Positions 6,726 through 14,874 are shown, numbered from the stretch's first letter. The stretch: 17,986 nucleotides of DNA from Litorivivens sp047622145 (GCA_047622145.1 JBLHMO010000060.1:1-17986); one strand, 5' to 3'. Notes: generated from the sequence alone by a model not told the origin. Made by a program: numbers and translations.

Positions 6726-8323
6726 TGTCGCAGTTGGACTATTTCGATAAGGGGAACCGACTGCTGGGTAACATTCTCGCGCACTATGCGCAGGAGACGC
6801 CAGATGCTGTATTTCTGGCCTTTGGCGAGCGTCGTATCAGTTACGCAGACGTTTATCGTCAGGCCTGCGAGATAGCGCAGGGTTTACGTGAGCGCGGCCT
6901 GGGTAAAAATGATCGGCTCTGTATATTTATGGCCAGCAGCCCGGAGTTTGTCGTAGTGTCGTTTGCCGCCAATTTGATTGGCGCGCATTGGATTCCGGTC
7001 AATACCGATTATCGCGGTGTCTGGCTGGCGGACACCATTGTTGACAGTGATCCGGCCCTTATTGTGACGGATGCGGAGTACGCGCAGCGCCTGCAGGCGG
7101 TAGCAACGTCTTTGCCGGTTTGCGTGTTTGGCGACTGCGAAGCATCCAGTGACGATTGGTTCTCCTTCGATGAGCTTTCGCGTCCTGCGACTAATTTTCA
7201 AGCCGAAGACCTCGTCTACGGTGATACCGCATCCATTATGTGGACCTCCGGCACCACCGGAAAATCCAAAGGTGTCATGCAGAGTCACAATGCCTGGATT
7301 CGCAGCGCACTGAGTGCAAACGAAATGGGAAAAATGACTGCTAGCGATGTGTCCTACAACTGCCTCCCGCTGTATAACTCTGCCGCTTGGGTAACGAGTG
7401 TCTATCCCGCCCTGATGATTGGCGCTACCTGTGCTATTGATCCGGCTTTCTCTGCCAGTACCTTTTGGAATCGCGTGCGCTTCTATGGCGCGACCCATGT
7501 CTTTACTCTGGGTGCTATGCATATGTTTTTGTGGGCCGCACCGGCGGCAGAGAATGATGCTGACAATGTCATTCGATCTGCACAAATGGTGCCGATGCCG
7601 GACGATATTCGTGAGCCCTTTAAGAAGCGTTTTGGTATTCCCGTTATTCATCAGGGCTTTGGGCAAAGTGAAATCATGCTGCTCATGCGCCGAATTGACG
7701 ATGGCGTAACTCAGTGGCCGCCGAACTCACTGGGCGCGCCGGCCAAGGATATTGAGGTGGCGCTGCTGGATGAGCAAGGGCAGCCGGTTGCCGTGGGCGA
7801 GGCCGGGGAAGTCTGCATTCAGGAAAAGTCACCGCATGTTCTGTTTAACGGTTACTTTAATAATGAAGAGGCAACTCGCTCGGCTTTCAAAGACGGCTGG
7901 TATCACACGGGCGACTTGCTAAAACAGGATGCCGAAGGCTACTACTATTTTGTAGACCGCAAAAAAGACCTTATTCGTTATAAGGGCCGCAGTGTGTCTT
8001 CGGTGGCAATCGAAGCCGTGGCGCGCAACCACCCTGCGGTGGCGAGCGCGGCAGCTTACGGCATAGAATCCGAGGAGCTTAGCTCGGAGCACGAAATTAT
8101 GTTGGCCGTCATTCCGCAAGAAAATACCAGCATTGATCCACAAGCTCTGGCGAGATTCATCAACGACAACGCACCGTATTTTTTCGTTCCGCGTTATATT
8201 GAATGCGTAGAGAGCTTGCCGATGACGCCAACGCAAAAGGTACAGAAAAACCAGCTGCGCGAACGCGGGCTAACAGCCAACACCTGGGATGCGAAAGCCG
8301 CCGGCTTCGTGATTGAGCGATAG
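6725..8323 (+). CDS. AMP-forming acyl-CoA ligase
   Basis: A 532-residue adenylate-forming enzyme that activates a carboxylic acid to an acyl-AMP and then a CoA thioester. The P-loop-like motif WTSGTTGKSKG lies at 173-183. The adenylation signature is YHTGDLLKQDAEGYYYFVDRKKDLIRYKGRSVSS, with the hinge in DRKKD, and the catalytic C-terminal lysine is probably K505 in TPTQKVQK. The ligase resembles the CaiC/aromatic-alicyclic acid group more than long-chain FadD. I take ATG 6725, which overlaps the preceding stop (TAATG), over an upstream in-frame start at 6692 that lies inside the oxygenase gene. Position in the operon suggests a steroid-derived acid, for example a shortened side chain, but substrate cannot be read from sequence. 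Confidence 0.85.
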   Translation: MSQLDYFDKGNRLLGNILAHYAQETPDAVFLAFGERRISYADVYRQACEIAQGLRERGLGKNDRLCIFMASSPEFVVVSFAANLIGAHWIPVNTDYRGVWLADTIVDSDPALIVTDAEYAQRLQAVATSLPVCVFGDCEASSDDWFSFDELSRPATNFQAEDLVYGDTASIMWTSGTTGKSKGVMQSHNAWIRSALSANEMGKMTASDVSYNCLPLYNSAAWVTSVYPALMIGATCAIDPAFSASTFWNRVRFYGATHVFTLGAMHMFLWAAPAAENDADNVIRSAQMVPMPDDIREPFKKRFGIPVIHQGFGQSEIMLLMRRIDDGVTQWPPNSLGAPAKDIEVALLDEQGQPVAVGEAGEVCIQEKSPHVLFNGYFNNEEATRSAFKDGWYHTGDLLKQDAEGYYYFVDRKKDLIRYKGRSVSSVAIEAVARNHPAVASAAAYGIESEELSSEHEIMLAVIPQENTSIDPQALARFINDNAPYFFVPRYIECVESLPMTPTQKVQKNQLRERGLTANTWDAKAAGFVIER

Positions 8324-8333
8324 GGAGAAATAG

Positions 8334-9581
8334 GTGGCGCAATCCATTGGCCAGATCAAACAACGGGCCGGCAGTTTCGACTGGGGTCATTCGGTCGAAC
8401 TTGACGATATTAAAAATGAAGTGGCGATAATCGGCATTGGCGAAACCGAGTACACCGGTGTGTCGGGCCGAACCGCTAAAGCGATGGCGCTGGAAGCGGT
8501 TGCCAAGGCGATTGAAGACGCGGGTTTGGTAGCCGCTGATATCGATGGCTTGATGGTGAGTAGAGGTATTGCCGACCAGCTCACTCCGGATGACTACCGC
8601 GCTCATTTTGGCACCTCGCGGGATATTTGGTTCAGTCAGGAAGGTGGCGCCATAATCTGGGGAGCGACTTGCGCACATACCGCCGCGCATGCAATGCGTG
8701 CCAAGCAGGCATCCACGATTGTTAATGTTTTTTCTGTGGACTGGGCCACGGCGCGCAGTGCCGGTTCGGCCAGTCCGGGTGACTGGCACGCGAGCGAAGC
8801 CATGAAAGCGGCATTTGAATTGCCCTATGGCTGGTTTCCGCAGCCTTTGTACTTTGCGACCTTTATGCGCCGGCACATGCACGAGTTTGGTACTACGGCC
8901 GAACAGCTTGCGCAGGTGCCGCTGGCTTTTCGCCGTCACGCCAATTCGCATTCCGGTGCGGTGATGCGCGCACGCCCCATGACGCTAGAGTCCTACCTAG
9001 CAAAGCCCATGCTGACAGATCCCTTTCGGGTTGAAGATTGCTGCTTAATCTCTGACGGGGCAGGCGCCTTTGTTATGTGCGCGGCGGAGCACTCGGCTGA
9101 CCGGCCCCATATACCCGTGGTGGTGGAAGGCGTTGGCCGGGGCTGTATTGAAGGTGCACCCTATATCAGTCAACAGAAAAAAATTACTGCCACACCGCAA
9201 ACTTTTGCTGCGCCTTGGGCCTACGCCATGGCCGACCGAAGTGCGCAAGAGCTTGATGTGATTGCTATCTACGATTGCTTTTCCGGAACCGCGCTTATGC
9301 AGATCGAGGATATGGGTTTTTGCAAGAAAGGTGAGGGCGGCGATTTTGTCGAAAATAATCGCCTGCATTTTGACCGGCCCCGCCGTCAGGGCGGTATTCC
9401 CTGCAATACCCACGGCGGCTTGCTATCGCATGCTTACGTATTGGGTATTGCTCATATCATCGAGCTGGTCCGTCAGTTGCGCGGCACGGCCCAGAACCAG
9501 GTTGAAAACGCACAGCTCGCCGCTTATGCAGGCTTCACCGCAGATGAAGGTTCAACCCTGATACTGCGCAAGGGACTATAG
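8334..9581 (+). CDS. Thiolase-fold lipid-transfer-like protein, Ltp2-type aldolase candidate
   Basis: A 415-residue thiolase-superfamily protein of the SCP-x/Ltp branch. The C-terminal half has the family signatures YDCFSGTALMQIEDMGF (Y313) and NTHGGLLSHAYVLG (H360, Y368). Where true thiolases carry the nucleophilic cysteine in NNNCATG, this protein reads EGGAIIWGATCAH; C113 sits several residues past that point, so thiolytic chemistry is doubtful. Ltp2 of actinobacteria is not a thiolase but a retro-aldolase that removes the steroid C17 side chain, using tyrosines and needing a DUF35 partner; the next gene is exactly such a partner. The start is GTG 8334 after GGGAGAAATAG. There is a 10-nt gap to the ligase gene. 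Alternatives are a degradative SCP-x thiolase or a lipid-transfer protein. Confidence 0.72.
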   Translation: MAQSIGQIKQRAGSFDWGHSVELDDIKNEVAIIGIGETEYTGVSGRTAKAMALEAVAKAIEDAGLVAADIDGLMVSRGIADQLTPDDYRAHFGTSRDIWFSQEGGAIIWGATCAHTAAHAMRAKQASTIVNVFSVDWATARSAGSASPGDWHASEAMKAAFELPYGWFPQPLYFATFMRRHMHEFGTTAEQLAQVPLAFRRHANSHSGAVMRARPMTLESYLAKPMLTDPFRVEDCCLISDGAGAFVMCAAEHSADRPHIPVVVEGVGRGCIEGAPYISQQKKITATPQTFAAPWAYAMADRSAQELDVIAIYDCFSGTALMQIEDMGFCKKGEGGDFVENNRLHFDRPRRQGGIPCNTHGGLLSHAYVLGIAHIIELVRQLRGTAQNQVENAQLAAYAGFTADEGSTLILRKGL

Positions 9582-9591
9582 GAAAGCTTCG

Positions 9592-10005
9592 ATGATGACG
9601 CCAGAATTGCAAGACCAGCTCACCGCGCCCTTTTGGGAAGCTGCCAAGCAACAGCAATTGAAAGTAAGTTGCTGTGAGGGCTGCAAAATGGATATTTGGT
9701 ACCCGCAGGAGTCTTGTCCGACGTGCAAGGGTGCACTGTCGTGGCGAACGCTGAGCGGCAGCGCGACCTTGCTCTCGTGGACAACGGTTCGCCGCCAAAT
9801 TAACGGATCATTTGATGTTCCCTACACACCCGCCATTGTGATTCCCGACGATGCACCGAGTGTTCAGTTGGTGACGCAATTGTTTTTCGATGAGGGGCAG
9901 GAGCCCTATTGCGATATGCCACTGATGGTCGCATTTGAGGAATTAAAACCTTTGCAGACAAAGGCCTTTATCGCGCCGGTATTCACCGCGCTGGAGCAAC
10001 AATAA
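9592..10005 (+). CDS. DUF35 zinc-ribbon / OB-fold acyl-CoA partner protein
   Basis: A 137-residue protein of the DUF35 family: a rubredoxin-like zinc ribbon (C28-x2-C31 ... C42-x2-C45) followed by an OB-fold. These proteins bind thiolase-like subunits and acyl-CoA. In actinobacterial cholesterol catabolism the domain is fused to the hydratase ChsH2 and recruits the aldolase Ltp2. Here it stands alone directly after the Ltp2-like gene, and no MaoC-type hydratase gene is in the window, so it probably forms a complex with its neighbour. ATG 9592 is followed by a second ATG at 9595 and preceded by AGGAAAG. The stop overlaps the next start by one base. Confidence 0.82.
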   Translation: MMTPELQDQLTAPFWEAAKQQQLKVSCCEGCKMDIWYPQESCPTCKGALSWRTLSGSATLLSWTTVRRQINGSFDVPYTPAIVIPDDAPSVQLVTQLFFDEGQEPYCDMPLMVAFEELKPLQTKAFIAPVFTALEQQ

Positions 10006-10907
10006 TGAGCATAAAACACACGGCACTTTGCGATCAATTGGGTGCATTGATAGAAGACTTTGATTTTTCACTGGAGCCCGATGCTGAAACGCGCGAGGAC
10101 TTGCGTAAACTCTGGCTGGAATACGGCTTGGTACTGATTCGCGGCAGCCATGCCAATCCGCAGAATCAGATTCGCTTTAGCCGCTTGTTCGGCGAGCTAG
10201 AGGCGCACCCGCTGGAGAGTCTTCGCAATGGTGAGTTTCCCGAGTTGATGGAGCTGAGCAGCGAAGACACGCGTACCAGCCCTCAGTCGGTCTGGGACGG
10301 CGAAGAATGGATTGGGCGCTTGGGGTGGCACAAGGATCTGATTTACGCAGGCAAACCCAATCGTGGAGCCATTCTGCGTGCGGTGCACTTGCCTGAACAC
10401 GATGGCCAGACCGGTTACGGTGATCAGGCGAAAGCCTACGATGCGCTAAGTGATGCTATGAAGGAGCGCATTAAAGACCTAAAGGTGATTTATCGTTTTG
10501 AGGTTAATCTTAATCGGATGCCATTTTTGGATACCTCTACCTATGTCGCCGGGCCTGGCGCGCCGGACAAACCCTCTGATTTGGGTTTTCCGGATTTTGG
10601 GGATTCGCGTTATCCCTTGGTGCTTGTTCACGCTGAAACCGGTAGAAAGATTTTGAATGTCTGCCCCATGTTTTTGGTCAAAATTGAGGGCCTCGATGAG
10701 GCCGAGGGCAATGCGCTTCTCACCAAATTAGTAGCCCACGTAACCCACCCCGAATTTTGCTACCAGCATCAATGGCAGGCCGGCGATATGATTTTGTGGG
10801 ATAACTGGCGCTATATGCATTCTGCGCCCGGAATAAAGCCTGGCGCCAAGCGTTTGATACATAGAACGACGATATTGGGTGACCGAGTGTTGGGTGAGCG
10901 TGTTTGA
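10005..10907 (+). CDS. TauD/TfdA-family Fe(II)/2-oxoglutarate dioxygenase
   Basis: A 300-residue jelly-roll dioxygenase that hydroxylates a substrate while decarboxylating 2-oxoglutarate. The iron triad is H109-x-D111 (WHKDLIY) and H272 (YMHSAPG). R283 and R287 follow at +11 and +15 from the distal histidine, the same spacing as H255, R266 and R270 of E. coli TauD, so the 2-oxoglutarate site looks intact. The substrate is unknown; TauD relatives act on sulfonates, aryloxyacetates and other acids. It overlaps the DUF35 gene by one base and is tightly linked to the ligase and Ltp2-like genes, so a substrate in that pathway is more likely than taurine. No sulfonate transport genes are present. 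Confidence 0.85.
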   Translation: MSIKHTALCDQLGALIEDFDFSLEPDAETREDLRKLWLEYGLVLIRGSHANPQNQIRFSRLFGELEAHPLESLRNGEFPELMELSSEDTRTSPQSVWDGEEWIGRLGWHKDLIYAGKPNRGAILRAVHLPEHDGQTGYGDQAKAYDALSDAMKERIKDLKVIYRFEVNLNRMPFLDTSTYVAGPGAPDKPSDLGFPDFGDSRYPLVLVHAETGRKILNVCPMFLVKIEGLDEAEGNALLTKLVAHVTHPEFCYQHQWQAGDMILWDNWRYMHSAPGIKPGAKRLIHRTTILGDRVLGERV

Positions 10908-10942
10908 GAGCGGACGACGTCCGACAGAAAAAGGATATTCCA

Positions 10943-11701
10943 ATGAACGAAGAACTCATGAAGCAATTAGCACCGGTGCCACGCAAGCGGCCGCTGCTGC
11001 CACCCTTGTCGCCACAGGCTGAGTTGGCGTTGTTGTGCCGCGTGCTGTTTAAGGAAGGCTACAACGATCATATCGCGGGCCACATCACTTCCCTGCAAGA
11101 TGATGGCACTATGCTGGTAAACCCTTGGGAGCTGGCCTGGGACGAGCTGACAGAAGGCGATATTGTTCGGCTCGATAAAGGGGGCAAGGTTATTGAGGGC
11201 GGCTGGAATGTCACCCCGGCGATCAATCTGCACGTTGAAATCCACGCGCGTCGACCGGAGGTTAAAGTGATTATTCATAATCACGCGCGCTACGGCACCG
11301 TGTGGGCTAACGCCGGGCGTGTACCGCCCGTTTATGACCAAACGTCCGCGCAAGTAAACGGCGAGCTCAAATTATTGGATGAGTATAACGCTCCGGTCAA
11401 CGACGCGAGCGAAGGCGCGCGTTGCGCCAGCATGTTCGGCGATGCGAAGTGGGCACTGCTGGCTAACCACGGCGTAATTGTGGTCGCAAACGGCATTTCG
11501 CAGGCTTATTTGCGTGCCTCGACCCTGGAATGGCGTTGCCGCACCGCGTTTGAAGTTGAGGCGCTCGGTGGCGGCAAGCCGGTTCCCCCAAAGGTGTCCG
11601 AGCCACTGGGTGAGATGATCGACAGCAATGGCTTTCCGTTTTTATGGGAAGCGATGGCGCGTCGCGAATTGAGGCAGGATCCGGACGTCCTTTCAAATTA
11701 A
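10943..11701 (+). CDS. Class II aldolase/adducin-family protein
   Basis: A 252-residue protein of the fuculose-phosphate-aldolase fold. Zinc-binding histidines are visible in IIHNHARYG, with a further one in LANHGVIVV, and NLHVEIHARRP precedes them. Members split or form aldols, or decarboxylate and dehydrate related hydroxyacids. I choose ATG 10943, with AAAAAGGA 8-9 nt upstream, over an in-frame TTG at 10904 that would overlap the dioxygenase gene. The protein lacks the phosphate-pathway neighbours of sugar aldolases. Following a hydroxylase, it could cleave the hydroxylated product. Relatives of unknown function are common in degradation operons, so the substrate is not assignable. Confidence 0.8.
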   Translation: MNEELMKQLAPVPRKRPLLPPLSPQAELALLCRVLFKEGYNDHIAGHITSLQDDGTMLVNPWELAWDELTEGDIVRLDKGGKVIEGGWNVTPAINLHVEIHARRPEVKVIIHNHARYGTVWANAGRVPPVYDQTSAQVNGELKLLDEYNAPVNDASEGARCASMFGDAKWALLANHGVIVVANGISQAYLRASTLEWRCRTAFEVEALGGGKPVPPKVSEPLGEMIDSNGFPFLWEAMARRELRQDPDVLSN

Positions 11702-11718
11702 GGGGGAATGTGTAAACC

Positions 11719-12129
11719 GTGCCAGTACAGCAAGCGGACAAACAAGCACGACGATGCAGTATTGTCTGGCTGCTGGTGTTGAGCTTACCGACTTTGCTAC
11801 TGCTCCAGAAGTTCGAACCCATGCTGCGGCATTGGAGCGATAGGCCTGCAGAGTTGTCTGCCCAGCTCCCGCTGATTGCGCTGGTTCTTTATGTTCTGGT
11901 TTTACCCATGCTGCTTTTGTGTTTTTGGTTGTGGCACTTTGCGAATCGTGTCATCGCCGGCAAGCGATTTCCGCCGGCAGGTGGCAAAGTGAATCGCGAT
12001 ACTCGGATTCTGGGAGGCGAGGCAGCGCTTAAGCGCGGGCGGATCATAAAAATACTTGCCACTATCTTGTTTGTATTGTTTGCCGTGCTGCCCGCGGCGA
12101 TTGTCTTCGTGCTCAGCAGCTTGCTGTGA
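11719..12129 (+). CDS. Small three-helix membrane protein, unknown function
   Basis: A 136-residue protein with three strongly hydrophobic segments, about residues 15-31, 48-72 and 112-135, joined by a basic loop (NRVIAGKRFPPAGGKVNRD). I do not recognise a family. The start is GTG 11719, 17 nt after the aldolase stop, with AAGGGGGAA about 10 nt upstream; the fit is acceptable but not decisive. It is the last gene of the plus-strand run and ends 5 nt from the convergent MscS-like gene, leaving no room for a separate terminator. It might be a membrane accessory of the operon or belong functionally with the channel. Confidence 0.6.
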   Translation: MPVQQADKQARRCSIVWLLVLSLPTLLLLQKFEPMLRHWSDRPAELSAQLPLIALVLYVLVLPMLLLCFWLWHFANRVIAGKRFPPAGGKVNRDTRILGGEAALKRGRIIKILATILFVLFAVLPAAIVFVLSSLL

Positions 12130-12134
12130 AGCGC

Positions 12135-13292
12135 TCAGCCGTGGTTGAGGGGCAAGGCTTTGCGCGCAGGCCTTTCTGATTGTGCTACCAATAAGGGTGT
12201 TGAGAGATCGACGCCATCGATGAGCGACTGTTCAAACACCAACTGATTGATCATGTAGCGGGTGGCCAACAGGTGTTGCCTGATATTGCGCGTGACCTTG
12301 GTGTTAGGCAGCGCTTCAAGGTAGTACCACAAGCTGTATTGCAGAGCGTAATCCCCCGCGTTTGTTAGCGCCCACTCCATCTCGCAATTCGCATTAATTT
12401 TAGTGTTTTCGCGGCCGTCGAGTTGTTCCGTCACTGAGGTAAACATGGTCTCGACGCGGCGCTTGAATTTCTGCATATCCAGCTCGCGCTGTTCGCGGTT
12501 GTGGCCGTGCATTTCCGGATAGCCAATGTTGTATTGAAGCACCTCGCGCAAGCCGTCGACGGAGGCGCGTTTGGTCAGGTTCTCTACGGTGACGTTGATT
12601 AGTCGGCTGTTGCGAATCAGGGAGCGATGGTTGTTTTGAATGTTCAGTAAAATGGTGTAGATAAAGGTGACTTTGTTGATGATGTAAATATTTTTTTCGT
12701 TTTCCATGCGGATCGTGTCACCGTCGGACATCATATCGGAGTTTAGAATCACCATGCCGTAGTAGATGTCCGGCGCCCAAATCTGGTTGGTTAGGGCGAG
12801 GAAGGCAAACAGTAGGCCGAAGATGCCGGTGGTTTCCAGCAGGCTATCCAGGCCCCAAATTTTGATCAGTGCGTAGATGCCGACCAGTATCAGTAGGACA
12901 ACCGCGAAGATATCCATAAGGCGGCTGTTGTAGGAATCTAGGAAGACTTGTTTGTCGTCAATTTTGCGCTCGAAGCCGAAGCGTTGACGAATAAAATGAG
13001 AGATGATGTTGAAGGAAAATATAGCGCCATAAACCGGCACTAGAGACAGGCCCAGCCGGTAAAAGAATTGGTGGTAGCCGGGCAGCAGCCAGACCAATAA
13101 CAAGTCGGTAACGGTCAGTATGAGCAGTAAATAGGCGAGTACGCGTAGCAGGCCCTGTTGGAAATCGCTGTTGCGGCCGTCATTGAAGACGCGGGATATT
13201 GGCCCTGCCGCCAGCAGCAGTACAATATTGAACAGCGCCATCAGGCCGTGAGCGACCAATCTTGAGCCGACCAGAGATTCTATTAATTCCAC
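12135..13292 (-). CDS. MscS-like mechanosensitive channel family protein, divergent
   Basis: A 385-residue inner membrane protein. About five hydrophobic segments lie at residues 13-32, 47-72, 76-100, 128-148 and 155-185. A soluble beta domain follows, with IRNSRLINVTVENLTKRA, which corresponds to the conserved IPNS.....NxS/T region of MscS. The pore helix usually has a Gly/Ala repeat and a DTLSNLFAG-like turn; here it reads FGLLFAFLALTNQIWAPDIYYGM, so the pore lining differs. The start is GTG 13292, supported by AAAAGGAA about 10 nt upstream. The C-terminal 90 residues match no domain I know. The role is probably osmotic relief or gating by another signal; no link to steroid degradation is evident beyond location. 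Confidence 0.72.
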   Translation of the reverse strand: MELIESLVGSRLVAHGLMALFNIVLLLAAGPISRVFNDGRNSDFQQGLLRVLAYLLLILTVTDLLLVWLLPGYHQFFYRLGLSLVPVYGAIFSFNIISHFIRQRFGFERKIDDKQVFLDSYNSRLMDIFAVVLLILVGIYALIKIWGLDSLLETTGIFGLLFAFLALTNQIWAPDIYYGMVILNSDMMSDGDTIRMENEKNIYIINKVTFIYTILLNIQNNHRSLIRNSRLINVTVENLTKRASVDGLREVLQYNIGYPEMHGHNREQRELDMQKFKRRVETMFTSVTEQLDGRENTKINANCEMEWALTNAGDYALQYSLWYYLEALPNTKVTRNIRQHLLATRYMINQLVFEQSLIDGVDLSTPLLVAQSERPARKALPLNHG

Positions 13293-13382
13293 GAACCGAT
13301 GTTCCTTTTACGCTTAAGTGCAGTAATCTGGCTTTTGCTGCTACAAATGGATGAAGCGCGGCTGCATGTCATAGTGTAATAC

Positions 13383-13411
13383 TTGCGAGTGCCATACTTT
13401 CCAGTGATAAC
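13383..13411 (+). promoter_or_regulatory. Candidate promoter for the SDR gene
   Basis: TTGCGA (13383-13388) and GATAAC (13406-13411) are separated by 17 bp, in the 189-nt gap between the divergent MscS-like and SDR genes. Each hexamer matches the consensus at four positions. A small dyad TACTA-A-TAGTA lies downstream at 13430-13440 and could be an operator. No other structure stands out in the gap. Confidence 0.3.
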
Positions 13412-13481
13412 CACCCAGTGAAGGCTTCGTACTAATAGTATTGTCGTAATAGTAACCAAACACAGTAACAGGGAATAGCTA

Positions 13482-14345
13482 ATGCCATTGGCCGATAACA
13501 GAGTAGTTGTGGTGACGGGTGCTAGTCGGGGTGCAGGGAAGGGTATTGCACTGGCCTTGGGCGCTACCGGTGCGACCGTGTATGTGACCGGGCGCAGTCA
13601 GAAAGCCGGCGATGCCCCGCTACCGGGCACCGTGTATGAATCGGCGGCTGAAATTGATCGTCGCGGCGGCAAAGGCATTGCCGTCGTGTGCGACCATGCC
13701 GACGATGCGCAAGTGAAAGCACTGTTTGAGCGGGTCGCGAGGGAGCAGGGTCGCATTGATATACTCGTCAATAATGCGCTGTATGTGCCGCCAGAGCTGG
13801 TGCTGCCAGGCCCGTTTTGGGAGAAACCTCTGAGTCTGCAGGACATTTTAAATGTCGGCATGCGCTCTAGCTATGTGTCGAGCTACTACGCTGCGCCACT
13901 GCTGGTTGCCGCCGGTGCTGGGCTGGTGGTTAATACCTCGTCTTTTGGTGGTCGCGCCTATATGCATGGCCCAGCCTATGGCGCCGGCAAGGCCGCCGTG
14001 GACAAAATGGCCCACGATATGGCGGTAGATTTCAAACCCTATCAGGTGGCGGTTATCTCGCTGTGGATGGGACTGTTGAAAACCGAGCGCACTCAACGGG
14101 TATTTGATGCGAATCCGGAGCTTTACGCCGATATGGAAGCGACCGCGGAGACTCCGGAATTTTCTGGCCGCGTGATTGATGCGCTCGCAAAAGATCCGGC
14201 GCTGATGGAGCGCAGCGGCAATGTATGGGTGGGTGCTGAATTGGGCGAGGAATACGGTGTGTTGGATATCAATGGCAAGCAGCCGCCCTCGCACCGTCCT
14301 ATGCTGGGAGACACACCGACATTCAGCGACGCAGTTATCGAATAA
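13482..14345 (+). CDS. SDR-family NAD(P)-dependent oxidoreductase
   Basis: A 287-residue short-chain dehydrogenase. The cofactor loop TGASRGAGKG is at 12-21, NNA follows the fourth strand, SS occurs in VVNTSSFGG, and the catalytic pair is Y166-x3-K170. TGRS after strand two suggests NADP preference. The overall sequence resembles the DHRS1 type more than classical 3-alpha or 17-beta hydroxysteroid dehydrogenases. Oxidation or reduction of a steroid hydroxyl or keto group is plausible in this cluster but unproven. It opens a run of plus-strand genes that leads into hsaA; the ribosome site CAGGGA is weak. The next gene begins 29 nt later. Confidence 0.85.
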   Translation: MPLADNRVVVVTGASRGAGKGIALALGATGATVYVTGRSQKAGDAPLPGTVYESAAEIDRRGGKGIAVVCDHADDAQVKALFERVAREQGRIDILVNNALYVPPELVLPGPFWEKPLSLQDILNVGMRSSYVSSYYAAPLLVAAGAGLVVNTSSFGGRAYMHGPAYGAGKAAVDKMAHDMAVDFKPYQVAVISLWMGLLKTERTQRVFDANPELYADMEATAETPEFSGRVIDALAKDPALMERSGNVWVGAELGEEYGVLDINGKQPPSHRPMLGDTPTFSDAVIE

Positions 14346-14374
14346 GCAAAGCACTGCACCGGGAGGAGAGTCTT

Positions 14375-14806
14375 GTGAAATTAACCTGTAGTACTGAATC
14401 TATTTCCTCAGACGCCGCGATGCATTTGGTGGCGGCAGCCGTGAATAAGGCGGCTGAAATCAATCTAGCCGTTGCGGTGGCCGTGGTAGATACCGAAGGC
14501 CAGCTCAAAGCCTTTCACCGTATGGATCGCACTCCCGTTATCGCGGTGGACACCGTTCAGGCTAAAGCACGGGCAGCACTTTTGGGTTTGAGTACCGAGG
14601 AGTTGGGTGAGGCGATGGCCGACAGTCTGCCCATTCTACTGTCAATGTTAACCATGAAGGGCATAACGCTGCTGGGAGGCGGTCTGCCTATCCACCACGG
14701 TGGCGCGGTAATTGGTGCCATTGGTGTAGGCGGCGCGCTCACGGTACAGGATGTCGCCATCGCTGAAGCGGCATTGGCTTCGCTGGCCACTCTGACCGGC
14801 AAGTAA
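14375..14806 (+). CDS. GlcG/HbpS-family (DUF336) protein
   Basis: A 143-residue single-domain protein of the GlcG/HbpS family, with AKARAALLGLSTEE, GGLPIHHGGAVIGAIGVGGAL and a final QDVAIAEAALASL helix in the usual order and length. Some members bind haem; many sit in catabolic operons with no known reaction. GTG 14375 has a strong ribosome site (GGGAGGAGAG). Its place right after the SDR suggests a shared transcript. No secretion signal is visible, so a cytoplasmic role is likely. Confidence 0.85.
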   Translation: MKLTCSTESISSDAAMHLVAAAVNKAAEINLAVAVAVVDTEGQLKAFHRMDRTPVIAVDTVQAKARAALLGLSTEELGEAMADSLPILLSMLTMKGITLLGGGLPIHHGGAVIGAIGVGGALTVQDVAIAEAALASLATLTGK

Positions 14807-14874
14807 TCAACGCTAACTCCTTGCTCGCAGGGCAGTAATGTTAAGCGGCTGACCCTATTACCGCTGCGAATATG

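Noticed and set aside
6884..7666. 260-codon minus-strand open frame inside the acyl-CoA ligase gene
   Set aside because: The plus strand carries all ligase motifs here; the antisense product has no recognisable motif and no ribosome site.
8160..8951. 263-codon minus-strand open frame across the ligase/Ltp2 junction
   Set aside because: It overlaps two well-supported genes; its translation is rich in Arg and His, as expected of an antisense shadow.
10904..10942. TTG start for the class II aldolase
   Set aside because: ATG 10943 has a good ribosome site and avoids a non-family N-terminal extension.
5684..13306. Shared ACCGATGTT upstream of tetR and the MscS-like gene
   Set aside because: Nine bases shared at two sites about 7.6 kb apart, with no dyad or spacing pattern; likely chance.
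13429..13457. AATAGTA direct repeats upstream of the SDR gene
   Set aside because: They are short and AT-rich; only the small dyad at 13430-13440 is mentioned, with low weight.
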